Positions 31,772-43,859 of a stretch of 64,000 nt of DNA are shown one piece after another (within the stretch, counting starts at the first letter, position 1; every line of letters starts with the position of its first letter). The stretch spans positions 36,001 through 100,000 of the forward strand of contig JAXRKP010000216.1 of NCBI GenBank assembly GCA_037039925.1, given 5' to 3'. The DNA is from Doris montereyensis. Lineage: Eukaryota; Mollusca; Gastropoda; Nudibranchia; Dorididae. The notes beneath the pieces were generated by a model. It had not been told where the DNA came from, did no database searches, and worked only from the letters and a program-made list of their open reading frames with translations. The translations under genes were made by a program, and so were the position numbers.

Positions 31772-31775
31772 GATC

Positions 31776-33506
31776 TTGGATGAATAATACATTCTATTTT
31801 TCTCTTATTCTTACTTTTTTTATTTACTTGTATTTTTTTCTTTAGTGGACACATAGTTCTAGTTCTATTCAAATCAACAGAATCAAACTTACTCTGGTAG
31901 GTATGAAGAAGATATCACTTTTATCAGATGTGAAATGAAGACGATTATTGTTGATAGCTTCAGTCAAACTACTCAACAGAATAACCAAAAGAATGTGCAA
32001 TTAGAGCTGCATATGACTCTTCAGTCAAAGAATACCTTAAGATGTTGGCCTAGCATTATCAATGTAATGTTTAATCTTGACAATGACATATATGTCTTGC
32101 TTTTTAAATGACAGAAGATATTCAGCATTTCTGTCGAGCTTTTCGGTAATTTTACAAGTACACTCGAACGCGCTTAGTCTGAAAAAGATTTGTCTTAATG
32201 AATTTCTCCTTGTACTTGTAATTGTAATCCAAAATTTCATTCAATAATCATGTAATCTGAAATTTACCCAAACATTCAAACAATTTCTGTTCCAGTCCTT
32301 CAGACGACCCATTTTTATTTTATTTTTTAAATATAGCCAACATAAAACCAACCTCACAAAGAAATAGGCAGAGATAGATGCAAGCACTCCCCATAGCAAC
32401 AGATACATGAATACATAGATAACTAGCTGCCTTCTCTACTACTGTTCTAGTTTAGTGATGTCGTCAGATGACATTGCAACCTCGGCCATTCTCCTTATCT
32501 CTACTGTGAAGGTTAACCATTCCGTTCTGTTTGATTCAATGTCTCGCATTGTAAAACAAATAGCATTAATTGGTCAGGAAAACTGGAGGAGCCAGAAAAG
32601 CCGGCTCAGATAGCCTTAAAATTCGTCTAGTCTCCATTAAGCAGGATTTCCAGCTAAAGCCAAAGAAGTGTCATCCCTGGACAATGTAAACTGAATGAAT
32701 ATGTATAGACAACTGAATGCATGTGAGTTTGCATGTTTACATGACTTACACATCAAGTGCATTATTTATCATTCTGAATGGAGCAATTATCATAACGACA
32801 TTTAAAAGAACAAGCAATCACTAATTAGTCACACACCACAACTCATCACTGAGACCAACCATCTTTAAAAAAAATAATTTACTTTTACTCCTTTAATTAA
32901 TGTTGAAATTTTAAAGAACTCCCCCCACCCTCCCCCATCCCCATTCATGCAGGAGCAAAAAAAATAAAAATATAAACAAAAGTTATTATTAATACATGTA
33001 CCATGTTTTATTCCATAATACATCACATGTACATTTTCTAATTTAAGAAATTGTAAAGTGCATTAGCCTAAGTATGATATTATTATTATTATTATTGGTA
33101 TGTAATTGATATGTCAATCTAACTAAGGATAGTAAGATAAATATTTGTCAAATTACAGTACAAGTAGCTGCAATTTTATATTCAAAATGTGTTTTAGATT
33201 ATTAGTTCATAATATATGAAAGAAAATAGTAACTGAAGTTATAAAATAGACTGGTAAATTGACAGTGGGCTGAAGCTCAAAATATTAAAACCAAATGTTA
33301 TAATACATACAAGAACCCTGCATTGTTTAAAAAGGAGCTTCTTGCACTTAAAAAAAAATAGATTTAATTACACAATTAAGATTATCACATTGAATATAAT
33401 CACAGATTTAGGATCATATCACATTGATATAAATTGCCATCATTTAAAATGGACATCATCATGTACGAACATATTTCGATATTGTAATATGTGTTTTGTA
33501 ATAAGA
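31776..33506. other. Convergent intergenic region
   Basis: No coding exon was seen. TTTATT at about 33007-33012 is an AATAAA on the minus strand and could end the FAM161 transcript. A block at about 32440-32690 of higher complexity (CGGCCATT..., CGGCTCAGATAG...) may be an uncharacterised repeat. Confidence 0.4.
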
Positions 33507-33795
33507 TCAATCACTGACAGATAACAAGGCAATTTACACGTTTTACAAACATAACATATAATATCTGAGCCAGATAAATCACTGACATGTAGTAAGGCAA
33601 TTGACATTTATGTACGTACATAACCACATAACATCTAGGCCAAATAAATGACTTGAGTGATAATTAATAAAGCGATTACACATGTGTTATGAACGTAACT
33701 AATAACAATGACACATGGGCCAGATAAATTATTGACAGTTAGCAAGGCAATTTATACGTATGTACATGCATAAACAGAGAACATATGGGCCATTC
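33507..33795. repeat. Minisatellite, about 4 diverged units of 65-80 bp
   Basis: Units share GCCAGATAAAT-A-TGACA, a central AAGGCAATTTACACGTATGTAC and a CATAACA-ATATGGGCC end. Unit starts are near 33509, 33578, 33648 and 33728. Confidence 0.7.
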
Positions 33796-34545
33796 TGGCT
33801 TGGATCCCAATGCCTAAGAAAATAATGTAATACATATATACATGCTTTACTTAGTAGATGCAAAATAGAACCGACTCCAATGGTCAATGGTTGAGTCAAG
33901 CCAATGAAAATTCATTATTCTTATATTATTTCTAATACCAGCCGTTCCCATCCTCAAACTTTGTTTCACTGTATTTTAATTAGGTAGTACCTCTTCTTTT
34001 ATAAAGTTAAATATAATCCTCTTTACTTAATGTGGAAATTAGAAGAAAGATGTAAACAAAAAGATACAGGAGAAGATGACAAGCAAATGTAAATATAACC
34101 ACCGAGGCATATTGTATATTTTGTTTTCTTTGGAGGGAGGATTGGACAGGAAGAGAGACAGGGTGGTAGCCATTGTTTTCCTTGCGTAATAAAGAGGGAA
34201 GGATAATAGCAGTATAGAGATTGTGCATTAAACCACAGCAAGCTATCATTAGTACTTCCTCACAGTATGAACACATCTTGGAAAGGCGGAAAGAGGCGGG
34301 GGTAAATGATAAAGAGCCAATGATGATGGAACAAACATCTTGCGCACCTTGTGTTCTTCTTATGATAAGTGCCTCAGAGCATGCCAAGTGACTTATTACT
34401 TACTACTTTATTCAATCTCTTATTTTACTTTTTGTCCTCTTATTTCTTTGGTGAGATATGATTTATAATGTCGTTAAAATGACTTTGTATTCCTATGATG
34501 AATAAGCTGAGCTTCAAATAAGTAATTTATGTCATTTTCCCCATT

Positions 34546-35334
34546 ACAGCATCTCAAACATTAGCATCTATCTCTCATAGTCATAAGCAAAATCATTATA
34601 TTTATTTATATTCATTTCATTTCATTTAAAAATCATGAAAAGAAAAGTTTGACCTGAGCAACTGGAAACCAATCATCAGATAAATTCATTAAGATAAGAT
34701 TAAAAAGTGGTAAATGCAAAAGCAAAGCTCTACAAAGAAGTCAATTATTACTACTCAGACTCACACTCTTTCCTTTTACTTACTGGATGAAAGTCCCATA
34801 ATCAGAGTTGAGTATAGGGTAATCAGGTGTAGAGTACTGATTTTTTTAGGCATACGCCTTAGTATGGTAGTTTGCCATTGCTTTCCACATTGCCTTTACT
34901 TTCGTCAATTCCAAATATACAGCATCTCAAACATTAGCATCTACCTCTCATAAGCAAAAGCATTATATTTATTTATATTCATTTCATTTCATTTAAAAAT
35001 CATGAAAAGAAAAGTTTGATCTGAGCAACTGGAAACCAATCATCAGATAAATTCATTAAGATAAGATTAAAAAGTGGTAAATGCAAAAGCAAACCTCTAC
35101 GAAGAAGTCAATTATTATTACTCAGACTCACACTCTTTCCTTTTACTTACTGGAAGAAAAGTAAGTCCCATAATCAGAATTGAGCTTTGTATTCCTATGA
35201 TGAATAATATACAGGGTAATCAGGTGTAGAGTACTGATTTTTTTAGGCATACACCGTAGTATGGTAGTTTGCCATTGCTTTCAACACTGCCTTTACTTTC
35301 GTCAATTCCAAATAGACATAGCTACCCATTTTGT
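34546..35334. repeat. Direct tandem duplication, unit about 373-415 bp
   Basis: 34546-34918 and 34919-35334 both start ACAGCATCTCAAACATTAGC and match nearly throughout, ending CTTTCGTCAATTCCAAATA. The second copy has small insertions (for example AGAAAAGTAAG and a TTGTATTCCTATGATGAATAA segment that also occurs just before copy 1). The right part is repeat family D, also found at 52156-52376. Confidence 0.9.
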
Positions 35335-35440
35335 TGCTGGGTCGACATGAGGGTCGAAAAAATGTTCCCAGACTGAGGAGTCAAACTCGGACCTCCTGAG
35401 TGATAGACAGACGCTCTACCGACTGAACTACCGGCGCCTC
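35335..35440 (-). repeat. tRNA-like head of SINE family D
   Basis: On the minus strand, GGCGCCGGTAGTTCAGTCGG begins a tRNA-like segment with A box (TAGTTCAGTCGGTAGAGCG) and B box (GTCCGAGTTTGACTCC). Acceptor and anticodon stems do not pair properly, so it is a SINE head rather than a tRNA gene. The duplicated body lies directly to the left. Confidence 0.6.
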
Positions 35441-37107
35441 TTTACTCACTGTAAAAAAACTTGATTACTACATCAAAACTAGAAAACAAATGCATCGAAA
35501 ATATTTTGGGCACAAATTGTACATGTTTAAATACCATAAGAGTAAGAGGTGCCAACAATGTTTGGACCTGGATGAAATGGGAGTAAGAGTGAGATCCGTA
35601 TCTAACCACAAAATTACCCTTGTTTTGTTGACCAATGGGAGCCTAGGCAATGCCAAGATACGGTGCCATAGTGGTAAGGATATACATTACTCACTCCTGT
35701 TATATACATGCATCCTTTTAGTAAAAAAACTAGGCATCATTTCGTAATGAACTATACAGGGTTATAGAATTACAATTATCAAAACGTTACAAGAAGAAGA
35801 AGAAGAAAAAAGGGAAATCGGTCACTGAAATTATCTGTTCCATAAACATGAATTTTGTATATATCCATAAATAATGAAGTAGATATTAGCGAAAGGACAT
35901 GACATTCATACAATCTATGTTGTCAAAAATTAACATCATATAACTTACTTCAGATTAACTTTTTAAGTAAAAAGTATCTGTATGGTCGAATTCACCAAGA
36001 TTTACTAAAGTAAGAACTCTGTAAGTTGCTATGGAGCATGGTACATAAAAGTTTGATTTAAATATGCTTATAATAAGTTAATAAGATATTTTGAAAATTC
36101 CCCCAATATCTGTGTAAATTTGTACCACAAAAGCATCTAATCCATTTTAATGGTGAAAGAGAAACAGGAAGATTAAAAATCCAATAAGGTGTGCCTTCTT
36201 TTCTCCAACTACACAGTTTTCATAAAAGATGCATGTGACTGAGTAATTATTAAACAAAACAATTTTAATATTTCAAACAACTTTCCACGAAAATTTATCT
36301 ACAAAAAAGTATTACACAGCTTAAAATATAAAGAGCAGGCTCTGGTTACCAAGAACTGTGCCATAAGAATTGTTGAAAATTAAATCAACACATGACATAC
36401 TAACAGAATATATCCTTCTGTGAAGAATTAGTACATTTTTAATATGATCACAGTTTCATCTTGACATCCTTTTTAAACTTAAAACTCACTTTAAAATTTG
36501 TATATAGCGGTAGAAATCATTTTGACCCATAATTTAAAGTTTTAGTAGAAAATCAATACCAAAATTATATTATTTTGTTTTTACCAATGGTATAAAATTT
36601 ACAATAAACTGTCTAAATGAAATAAAAGGTTCACTTACTTTATAGAATAAGAAATCAATTTTTGGTGGATATCAAAATTTACATGCTACTGCTACACAAT
36701 TTATGTAGTAAAAATCATAGCCGCACCCAAAAACATCAATGCATAAAAAAACAAAAACAAATCCCATACATATCTCCTGAAGTGCTGGGAATGTTATGGC
36801 TGTAATAATTTGAACACAACTATTTGAATTGACAAGGATTAAGAAATTTTATATTAATAACACTGTTACGAAGCCTGAGGAAATATGAACTGCAGATTTG
36901 TTCAATTTCAAAGGCCATGAATTTATAATTGCTAAAGAGTTTGCAATAATAGATCATTCATTTCTTTTGCAACTCAAGCATTATGAATCAATTTTATCAC
37001 AACCTATTACGGAGAAGAGAGTGTCAATTTAAACATAAAATAAAATCAGTCAAATAAGAAACATATATCTCATACAGAATTGAACTTATTTTTTTCCATT
37101 CAACAAC
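35441..37107 (-). other. FAM161 3' flank / probable 3' UTR
   Basis: AT-rich sequence with no coding exon recognised on either strand. Confidence 0.45.
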
Positions 37108-40100
37108 CTACATACTTTCTCTGCTGTCGTTAAAGCTGTCTTCATCGGACAAACCCTTTGTGTAGGTACGGTCAACATAAGTATTGTGGTGTGGACTCAT
37201 GTCATCCTCAGCCTCAACGCTTCTCACGCTTTGGGTTCGTGACCCATGATGACTTGCAAACTGATAATCATTGATCCCAGCACCATGGAGTGTTGATGCA
37301 AACTTCTTCTCTGCCTCCTTTTTTGCATTTTCCTTATGAAAGAAAACAAAAATGTCCACAAATAAAAATATTTAAAAAACAATGCACAATTTGCATGATG
37401 ACCCCATATCAAAATATATTATGTACCTTTCTGCACTATTACAATAGCTTTTTTTTTTTTTTTAAACAAGTATGGGACCTGCAATACAAGTTTTCAGAAA
37501 GTTACACTAGGTTTCTATGGAATGAACAATAAGATCAACATTCAAAAGCTATTAAAAGAACGAAATAGTCAAGCGGAGTTTTATGAATTTACCGTATGAA
37601 TGATATTATTACCAGCCTTCCTGTACAGACATCAATGATTGTTTCTCATTGATTCATGACTATTTCCTGAGTTGTTATGTCTCCTTTTCATGTTGGTTGG
37701 TGTTGCTGGTAGGTCCTACTTTTTCCTTCCACTCTTGTACATGTGTTTTTAATCTTATTGTTTCCTCTTAATTCACCCTGAGATCACCACATATTGTGTG
37801 GTAAGTTTCAATGAAACAAACAAATAAACAAAATTCTTTTCATGTCTACCAGAGTCTTTTCTTTTTCTGTAACAGTCTACACCTAAATTTAAACAATGGG
37901 GCAATCAATAATTATCTTCAGGAATGCACACATTATGATATTTGTTCTCACTTTCATGATCTTTTCTACAAGCAGAGGTGATGCATCCACTCTTGCCTTC
38001 ATTTCCTGCAGCTCCCTTTGATAATTGTCTTGCCTCTCTTTGTCATCTTGCCTGACAGATAGAGTCATAATGATATTGACATTAAAAGCAACTAGTACCA
38101 TTCTGTATTAAAAATCTAAAAAAAAACATAAACAAATAATGACCTTGTCTATGGCCTCCTTATTATTAAAATTCAACAACTACTCACCTTCTTCTAAACA
38201 ACCTTTGTATTTCATATTAACAGCAAGTCAAAGCATATATAAATGAAATAGTGATTGATCAAAAAAGCCTTTAAAATTAATAAAAGCAACAACCACAAAA
38301 ACAAACCAACAAATAAAATAAGATACCTAATGACTGCTGATTATTGTTAATCAGACAAACTATATCCACAAATGATTAGACTATGATTACATATCTTATG
38401 CTTAAAGTCTTTTGATTTTAAATGAGGTAGATTACATAAGCAAAGAAACTTCATTGGTGTCTCTTACTATCACTTCTTGCATTTAATCCTAAGAGTACTT
38501 TTGAAAAAAAATTTGTATATTTGTATCAAAACATCTGACTCTGAGAGCAGGAAAATCTTAAAATGTGGTTAATGAGAGCGAGGGGTGAAGTGGAATTTGT
38601 CCATCTATAAATAAAATTATTTTATGACACCTGGGGATGGCCTTTTCTGTCCCAATGGGCTTCGATACTTGTCCTGTTCCATTCTTCTGTTTACACATTG
38701 ACCATATCTTAAGCTTGGTGGAATGATTATACATAGCATAACTTTGAAACTAAAAACCTAACTTGCAAGTCGCGTTATGATAAATGAAAACAAAAACATA
38801 TTAGATGACAATCTAATATGAGTATGCTGTAACATACTATATCTTCGTGCCAAGACTATTGTTTGAATACTAGAGAAGGGATAGGATCCCTTTACCTTCT
38901 CCCTGGTGTGAGATACCTGATTTTAACCTTTACGTTATGTCCTCATTTTACACCGGATGTCTTTGCCATTGCCGTACATTTTGGCTGAATTCCTTAGAAG
39001 TGACATATCAGGAAAAAAAATTCATTTCTTAACTACAATAGATATTCAATTGAAACTTTCAGGATAAACTAATGATATATTGTGCTACAAGAATAAATAT
39101 TTTAAGTATGCAAAAGAGGTCATGTGACCATGACAGCCTACTTGGATTTTGACAATTTATGTTTTTTTGGTCATATCTCATGAAAATGACAGTTTATGGT
39201 CACAAACTACACCATTGTGATGCATATTATGGGCTAATCATCATTTGTGGGTTGTATTGTAGTGTAAGGAAGATAGAGAAAAGGGAAGAATTGGACAATA
39301 ATGTGAAAAAAATACAATTATTCATGTTGCATGACAAACACAAAAAAAGGCAATTGTTAAGAAAAAATACACAAAATAACACTAAAACAGTAATCAAGAA
39401 TTTTTATTTTTATTTTGCTGAGCTGTCCTGTCTACCTAGCGTAGATAAAGACAAACAGTGAGGCAAGAGGCATGTCGGAAGTGAAGGTAATGACATAAGA
39501 TAATGTGAAAGCCCCATAGGAACAAAGACGAGACAAATACAAGGAATAGACAGAAAATAAATCGTGGCCACCATGGGGATCAAACCCGTGACCTCTGCGT
39601 CGGCACACATCGCCTCACCATGAAAAGAAAGTGTGCTACCAACCGAGCTAACTACAGCCAGGATTTTCTGTCTAATCCTTGTATTTGTCTCGTCTTTGTC
39701 CTATGAGGCTTTCATATTATCTTATGTCATTACCTGTCTACCTAAGTCATCTTTTCTTGTGTTTTCTGTGGTTGTGTGTCTTACATGTCTCTTCTCTAAT
39801 TATCAAATATTCCCAGTGCCAGGCACTAGCGTCAATAGTGCCACGCCTTATTTTTACTTGTGCTCTTTCCCGAAGAACTTCATACACTTCGTTATCACTG
39901 TCAGAGTCAATAAGCTCTTCAACACCTCTATCATATTCGCTGCACCATGGATCATCACTATCTTCAACTCTAGCCTTATCAGAATCAGATTCATGATGGT
40001 GCATAATCTGTTCATCATCGAAATCCATAATTTGGAGGTTGCCAGTGTAAATAAGTCGGAAAAATAGGTCAAATCAAATCCGGGTCAAATCGACAAATTT

Positions 40101-43100
40101 TGAACGGAAAAAAATCATGCAGTAGCAGCAGTCTATTACAATCGACAGGAAACTACTCAACAAAATAATTTACTTCGTTTTATTTTATGTTCGGCCTTTT
40201 ACTGGAGCTGGTCAAGTTTCGACCACAGTCGAAGTCGGCAATACGAATGACAACCCAAAGTTTCGACTGTAGTAGAACACGGCAACGTAAGGGTTAAAGA
40301 ATGCAATCTATTTTCAATTCATTTATTTCAAGTCGACTCATACATTAAATATTGTCTAACGGAATGATCTTTTTAAAAATTACACGAAATGGTCTTGGAA
40401 AATAAATTTTGACTTAGTAATCATTTTCTGCCTTAATCCTTTTATTCATGTACACTAATTTGTGTTACAAACACAAAGACATGTGATAACAAAATAGTTC
40501 TGACCCCACTATTCTGTCGTTATTTAAAGATATAAGTACAAAATGAAGCAGCACAACTGTGACCTTGGAAATATAATAAATATAGAGCAGCATGCACTGA
40601 TGTGTAATGTAAAGTACAATTACAACACATTGAATAAATAGTGTTTTTCTATTGGTAAAACATTTTTCAGAGAAAGATGTGATATTTGATCACTTTTGTG
40701 AAACAAGAAAGTTTCTGAATCATGTGATTGTACATATAGAGAACAACACTGATAACGACTCAAAGTTATATATTTTGTGGTGTGTATAGTATGCAGTGCA
40801 ATTTTTCACTCATAGCATGGAACAAATTACAACACTTACTTCATTTTCTTTAATCGTGCTGCTACTAATTCCCGTGGTCTTGGAATGCTGTCATTGTCAG
40901 TTCTTTCATTAAGATACTTTCTAAGCCTATTTTCTCTTGCTCGTCTTCTTGCTTCTGCTTCTTCCTCTTGTTCTTTGTAGTTAACTGTTCTTTCTTTTTC
41001 TTTCCTTTGATAAAAATTGTGCAAAGATTAGGGTTCACCTATAATATCTCAGGTAAAATAACATTTGAAGAGTTACTATCATAATAAATTGGGAAATGAA
41101 AAATCACAAACATTTTTCCCTGGTTCAGAGTCTGTTTTCTCAATATTGAAGCCAATATAATTATAATTACTACAAGTCCGAAAAGGCAGGAAACACAACA
41201 AAGCAAAGCATGCAATAAAAAGTTACTTCTACTAGCTCTGAGGTCCATATTCCCATTTTGTTGCTCAACAAGATAAAGATAGTATTCCACTTACAAGAAG
41301 GGCGTATAGATATTTGTGTTTCCTTAAAAATTATGCATCTTTTAAAAGTGACCTTTCTTTAAATTCAGAGAACAAAAAAAAAAAAAAGAAATACATTTTC
41401 CCATATTTTTAATGAGATTCTAACTTATCTGATGCCTTAGTTATTACTTATTCAAATCTTTGATAAATGATTTGAATTTACATGTGCTTACTTAACAGTA
41501 CTGTTTCTAAGGTCAGCTGCTCGAGTTGAATATGCAGGAATGGAGTCTAAAGAGGTTGACAGTGCACCTGTGAAGTTAAAGACAATATTTCAGAGAAAAT
41601 AAAATTTTCCTTATATTTAAACATTATATGATACAAAAGAGGTATATTTTATTTATGCATGATTATTTTTAAATTACCCATAAAAGATGATGAAAGTTGT
41701 GATACTGGAAATGAAAACAAGATAAATACATTCCTTGTTCTTTGTCCTTATAAATAGTAATATCAATTTTGTCAATTATAAGAGATCAGTAATTATCAAT
41801 AAGAGGGTACCTCTCATTCAGTATGTAAAAGTGGAGTTTTCACATAATCTTGTACATTATCTTTTAAACAAATATCATCTGTTCAAACAAGATGTGAAAA
41901 CATACCTAGATATTTTAATGAACTCCGGGGAGTTTCCCTTGAGTTTTGATAAGGCCATCGATTTTCCTTAAGTCTTTTCTCATCCATCTCAATGTCTCTT
42001 TTTATTTTATCTTTTGATGCTCGAATATTATTTGTCTCCAAGTCAAATGGTTCCATGACAGTTCCTTCCTTTGTTATTTTTCGCCGTGTCAATTCTTTTT
42101 GAAATTCATGATACAATGCATCATAATCAGGAACAGCATGAACACTCCTGGGTCGCTGTTTCTTTACTTTTTGAGAAGCTTTCGTTTTTTTCATTTTCTC
42201 TTTTCTTTCTTGCTCTTTCAGTTGCTCTCTTACAGCCATATTTGGAGGAAGAGATGACTCCCTTAGCAGTTCCTTTGATCTCATTTTTATTCTGATTTTC
42301 CGTAGTTCTTCATCCTCTAACAGTTTATCATCTATTTTAGGACTGAAAATGTGTTTAGGTGCAGGTGAAGCTTTGAAACTGGTTTTCACTAATTTTGTTC
42401 TGGGTGGCTGAGGAGTATTCATCACCTTTTGCTGATGTTTATCTCTTTCACGAGATTCAAAATTGAATGGTTTCACTTTAGACTGCAAAAGCTCTTGACA
42501 ATATTGTTTCACATACTTGCGTCTAGTTTCTTTCTTTTCTATGATTTCATCATACAATGGGATATATATGTGTGAAGGAGCTGGCTGAGCTTTGAATTTC
42601 TTCTCACACTCAGCTTGTTCTTCCCGTTCTTTTGCTTGTCGTCTTGCTTCTAACTCCAACTGTGCTGAAGTTCTCTTTTTTTCTTTCAAAGCTTCACGCA
42701 CTGACATATTAAATGGTTTGGGAATGGTTATTCTGTGTCTCCATCCTGTTGTCTGGGCCTTCTTGTCTTCAATACTTTGTCGGGTCTCCTTTTGAGCTGA
42801 AGAAAAAGAATGCCGACGCTGAGGAGCAGATGTAATTTCAAAATCATCCCACATAGAATCAATTTTAGCTAAACTTTTTTCATAGTCATTTTTCAAAGCT
42901 TCTTTTGAGGTGATGATGTAATCATCAGGTCCCTGGTCACCATGTGTTTGAAAAAATGCTTCCTGCCATTGATCTTGATCTAAACTGTGAGATTTCCGAT
43001 TATGATTAACAGGTGCTGAGTTTGGACGGTCTTTTCTAATCATATGCATTGATTGTTGAGGCCCATCCTTGCTGACGGACGGACTTTCAGCAAGCAAACC

Positions 43101-43608
43101 TTTATATTTTCCAGGAGGGCTTTTTGGATAGTGCTGCTACTTCATCAGGTATACTGACATGTCCAGTGCCATTAACAACAAGAGAAGTAGTGCCATTTTC
43201 AACATCTCTGTCTATACCTGATTTATCTAAATGGTGAGAAGTTGTTTGTGTACCTCTAATTCCTTCAAGAAGAAGTTTCTCTTTATACAATCTTTCATAC
43301 GCCTGCATGTTTTTCTCATTTTCCGTCTTGAGTTCTTGTAATCGTTCGTAAAATTCTTCATCTTTAGCGGTTTGAAGATCATCGGCAGATAAAGACTGCG
43401 AAGTCCTACCTGCTTTATTCCGAACCATGTCTCTTCCTTTAAGGCTCTCGTTATACGAGTTTCTTAGTTCATCGAATTCATCACTAAACCTTACGACGCT
43501 CCTCTCCTGTAAAGAAGAGCTTTGTCCAGTTTTTGGGTTCAGCGGGCTTTTAAAGCAAGTATTTGCGAAGACAGAGAAGCCATGACTTGTTGACGCCATG
43601 GTTGCCAT
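37108..43608 (-). CDS. FAM161: FAM161 family centrosomal/ciliary protein, 5 coding exons
   Basis: FAM161 proteins bind microtubules at the centriole inner scaffold and ciliary base; human FAM161A is the RP28 retinal disease gene. Minus-strand exons: 43608-41906, 41567-41492, 41004-40840, 38051-37952, 37332-37108 (TAG). Phases agree after one A is removed from the run at 43121-43125, giving about 755 residues. The large first exon holds the family core: SHIYIPLYDEIIEKKETRRK, the KPFNFE motif, and near its end KRDIEMDEKRLKENRWPY, matching FAM161A/B. The last exons (SPLLVEKIMK, EKKFASTLHGAGI) match the conserved C-terminal tail. Long charged segments predict coiled coil. The start is taken as MATMAS at 43608; ATG at 43599 and an in-frame ATG at 43704 are alternatives. 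It resembles A and B alike, as expected for a pre-duplication gene. Confidence 0.93.
37691..37832 (+). repeat. SINE family C, full copy
   Basis: GTTGGTGTTGCTGGTAGGTCC...TTCACCCTGAGATCACCACAT...GTTTCAATGAAACAAACAAAT, in a FAM161 intron, antisense to that gene. Confidence 0.65.
38923..40297 (-). mobile_element. piggyBac-type element with TTAA ends (degenerate, 1.37 kb)
   Basis: The left end is TTAACCTTTACGTT at 38923. The right end, read on the minus strand, is TTAACCCTTACGTTGCCG, with TTAA at 40294-40297. Both ends therefore start TTAACC(C)TTTACGTT and carry the TTAA target of piggyBac elements. A minus-strand frame from 40028 encodes an acidic Asp/Ser-rich stretch (EDSDDPWCSEYDRG, IDSDSDNEVYEV), typical of piggyBac transposase N-termini. 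The catalytic part is absent. A tRNA-like palindromic insert lies inside at 39485-39735. It sits in a FAM161 intron. Confidence 0.7.
39485..39735 (-). repeat. Palindromic tRNA-like SINE: 74-bp arms around a tRNA-like core
   Basis: The arm 39485-39558 (AGGTAATGACATAAGATAAT...) is the reverse complement of 39663-39735 with few differences. Between them, 39559-39662 reads on the minus strand as a tRNA-like unit: TAGCTCGGTTGGTAGCA (A box) and GGTCACGGGTTTGATCCCC (B box). Confidence 0.75.
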
Positions 43609-43859
43609 AAACGAAGAAGGATCGCAGCAAATTGCAAAAGCCAACATTACAAACAAAAGCTTGGAACAATGATCACATGCAAATATATATTTAACTTTTG
43701 ACATTTTTTATATGGAATATATCATAATTTGTGAGAATACAGTCATCAATAATTACAATAATTCTAACTATTATTTTGCTAATCTGCTGAATTAGTTTTT
43801 AAGAAGTCGCGTGCAAGGGAGATCATTAGCATATTTCAACACTGATTCCCTGAACAAAC
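43609..43859. promoter_or_regulatory. Bidirectional promoter between FAM161 and COQ6
   Basis: 251 bp separate the two divergent start codons. The sequence is AT-rich without a CpG island. An octamer-type ATGCAAAT lies at about 43677. Both transcripts must start here unless an upstream exon was missed. Confidence 0.6.

Larger units (their letters stand above)
28973..31775 (+). other. XPO1: XPO1 3' UTR with several poly(A) signals
   Basis: AT-rich, non-coding sequence follows the stop codon. AATAAA occurs at 30645-30650, 31731-31736 and 31766-31771, so the UTR is either about 1.7 kb or about 2.8 kb long. A run of 18 G at 30711-30728 lies between the two groups. Confidence 0.55.

Noticed and set aside
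33507..33795. CRISPR-like array
   Set aside because: Units are 65-80 bp, diverged, without constant repeats or unique spacers, in an animal genome. It is a minisatellite.
35371..35440. tRNA gene
   Set aside because: A and B boxes are good, but acceptor and anticodon stems do not pair and the unit continues into a repeated body. It is a SINE head.
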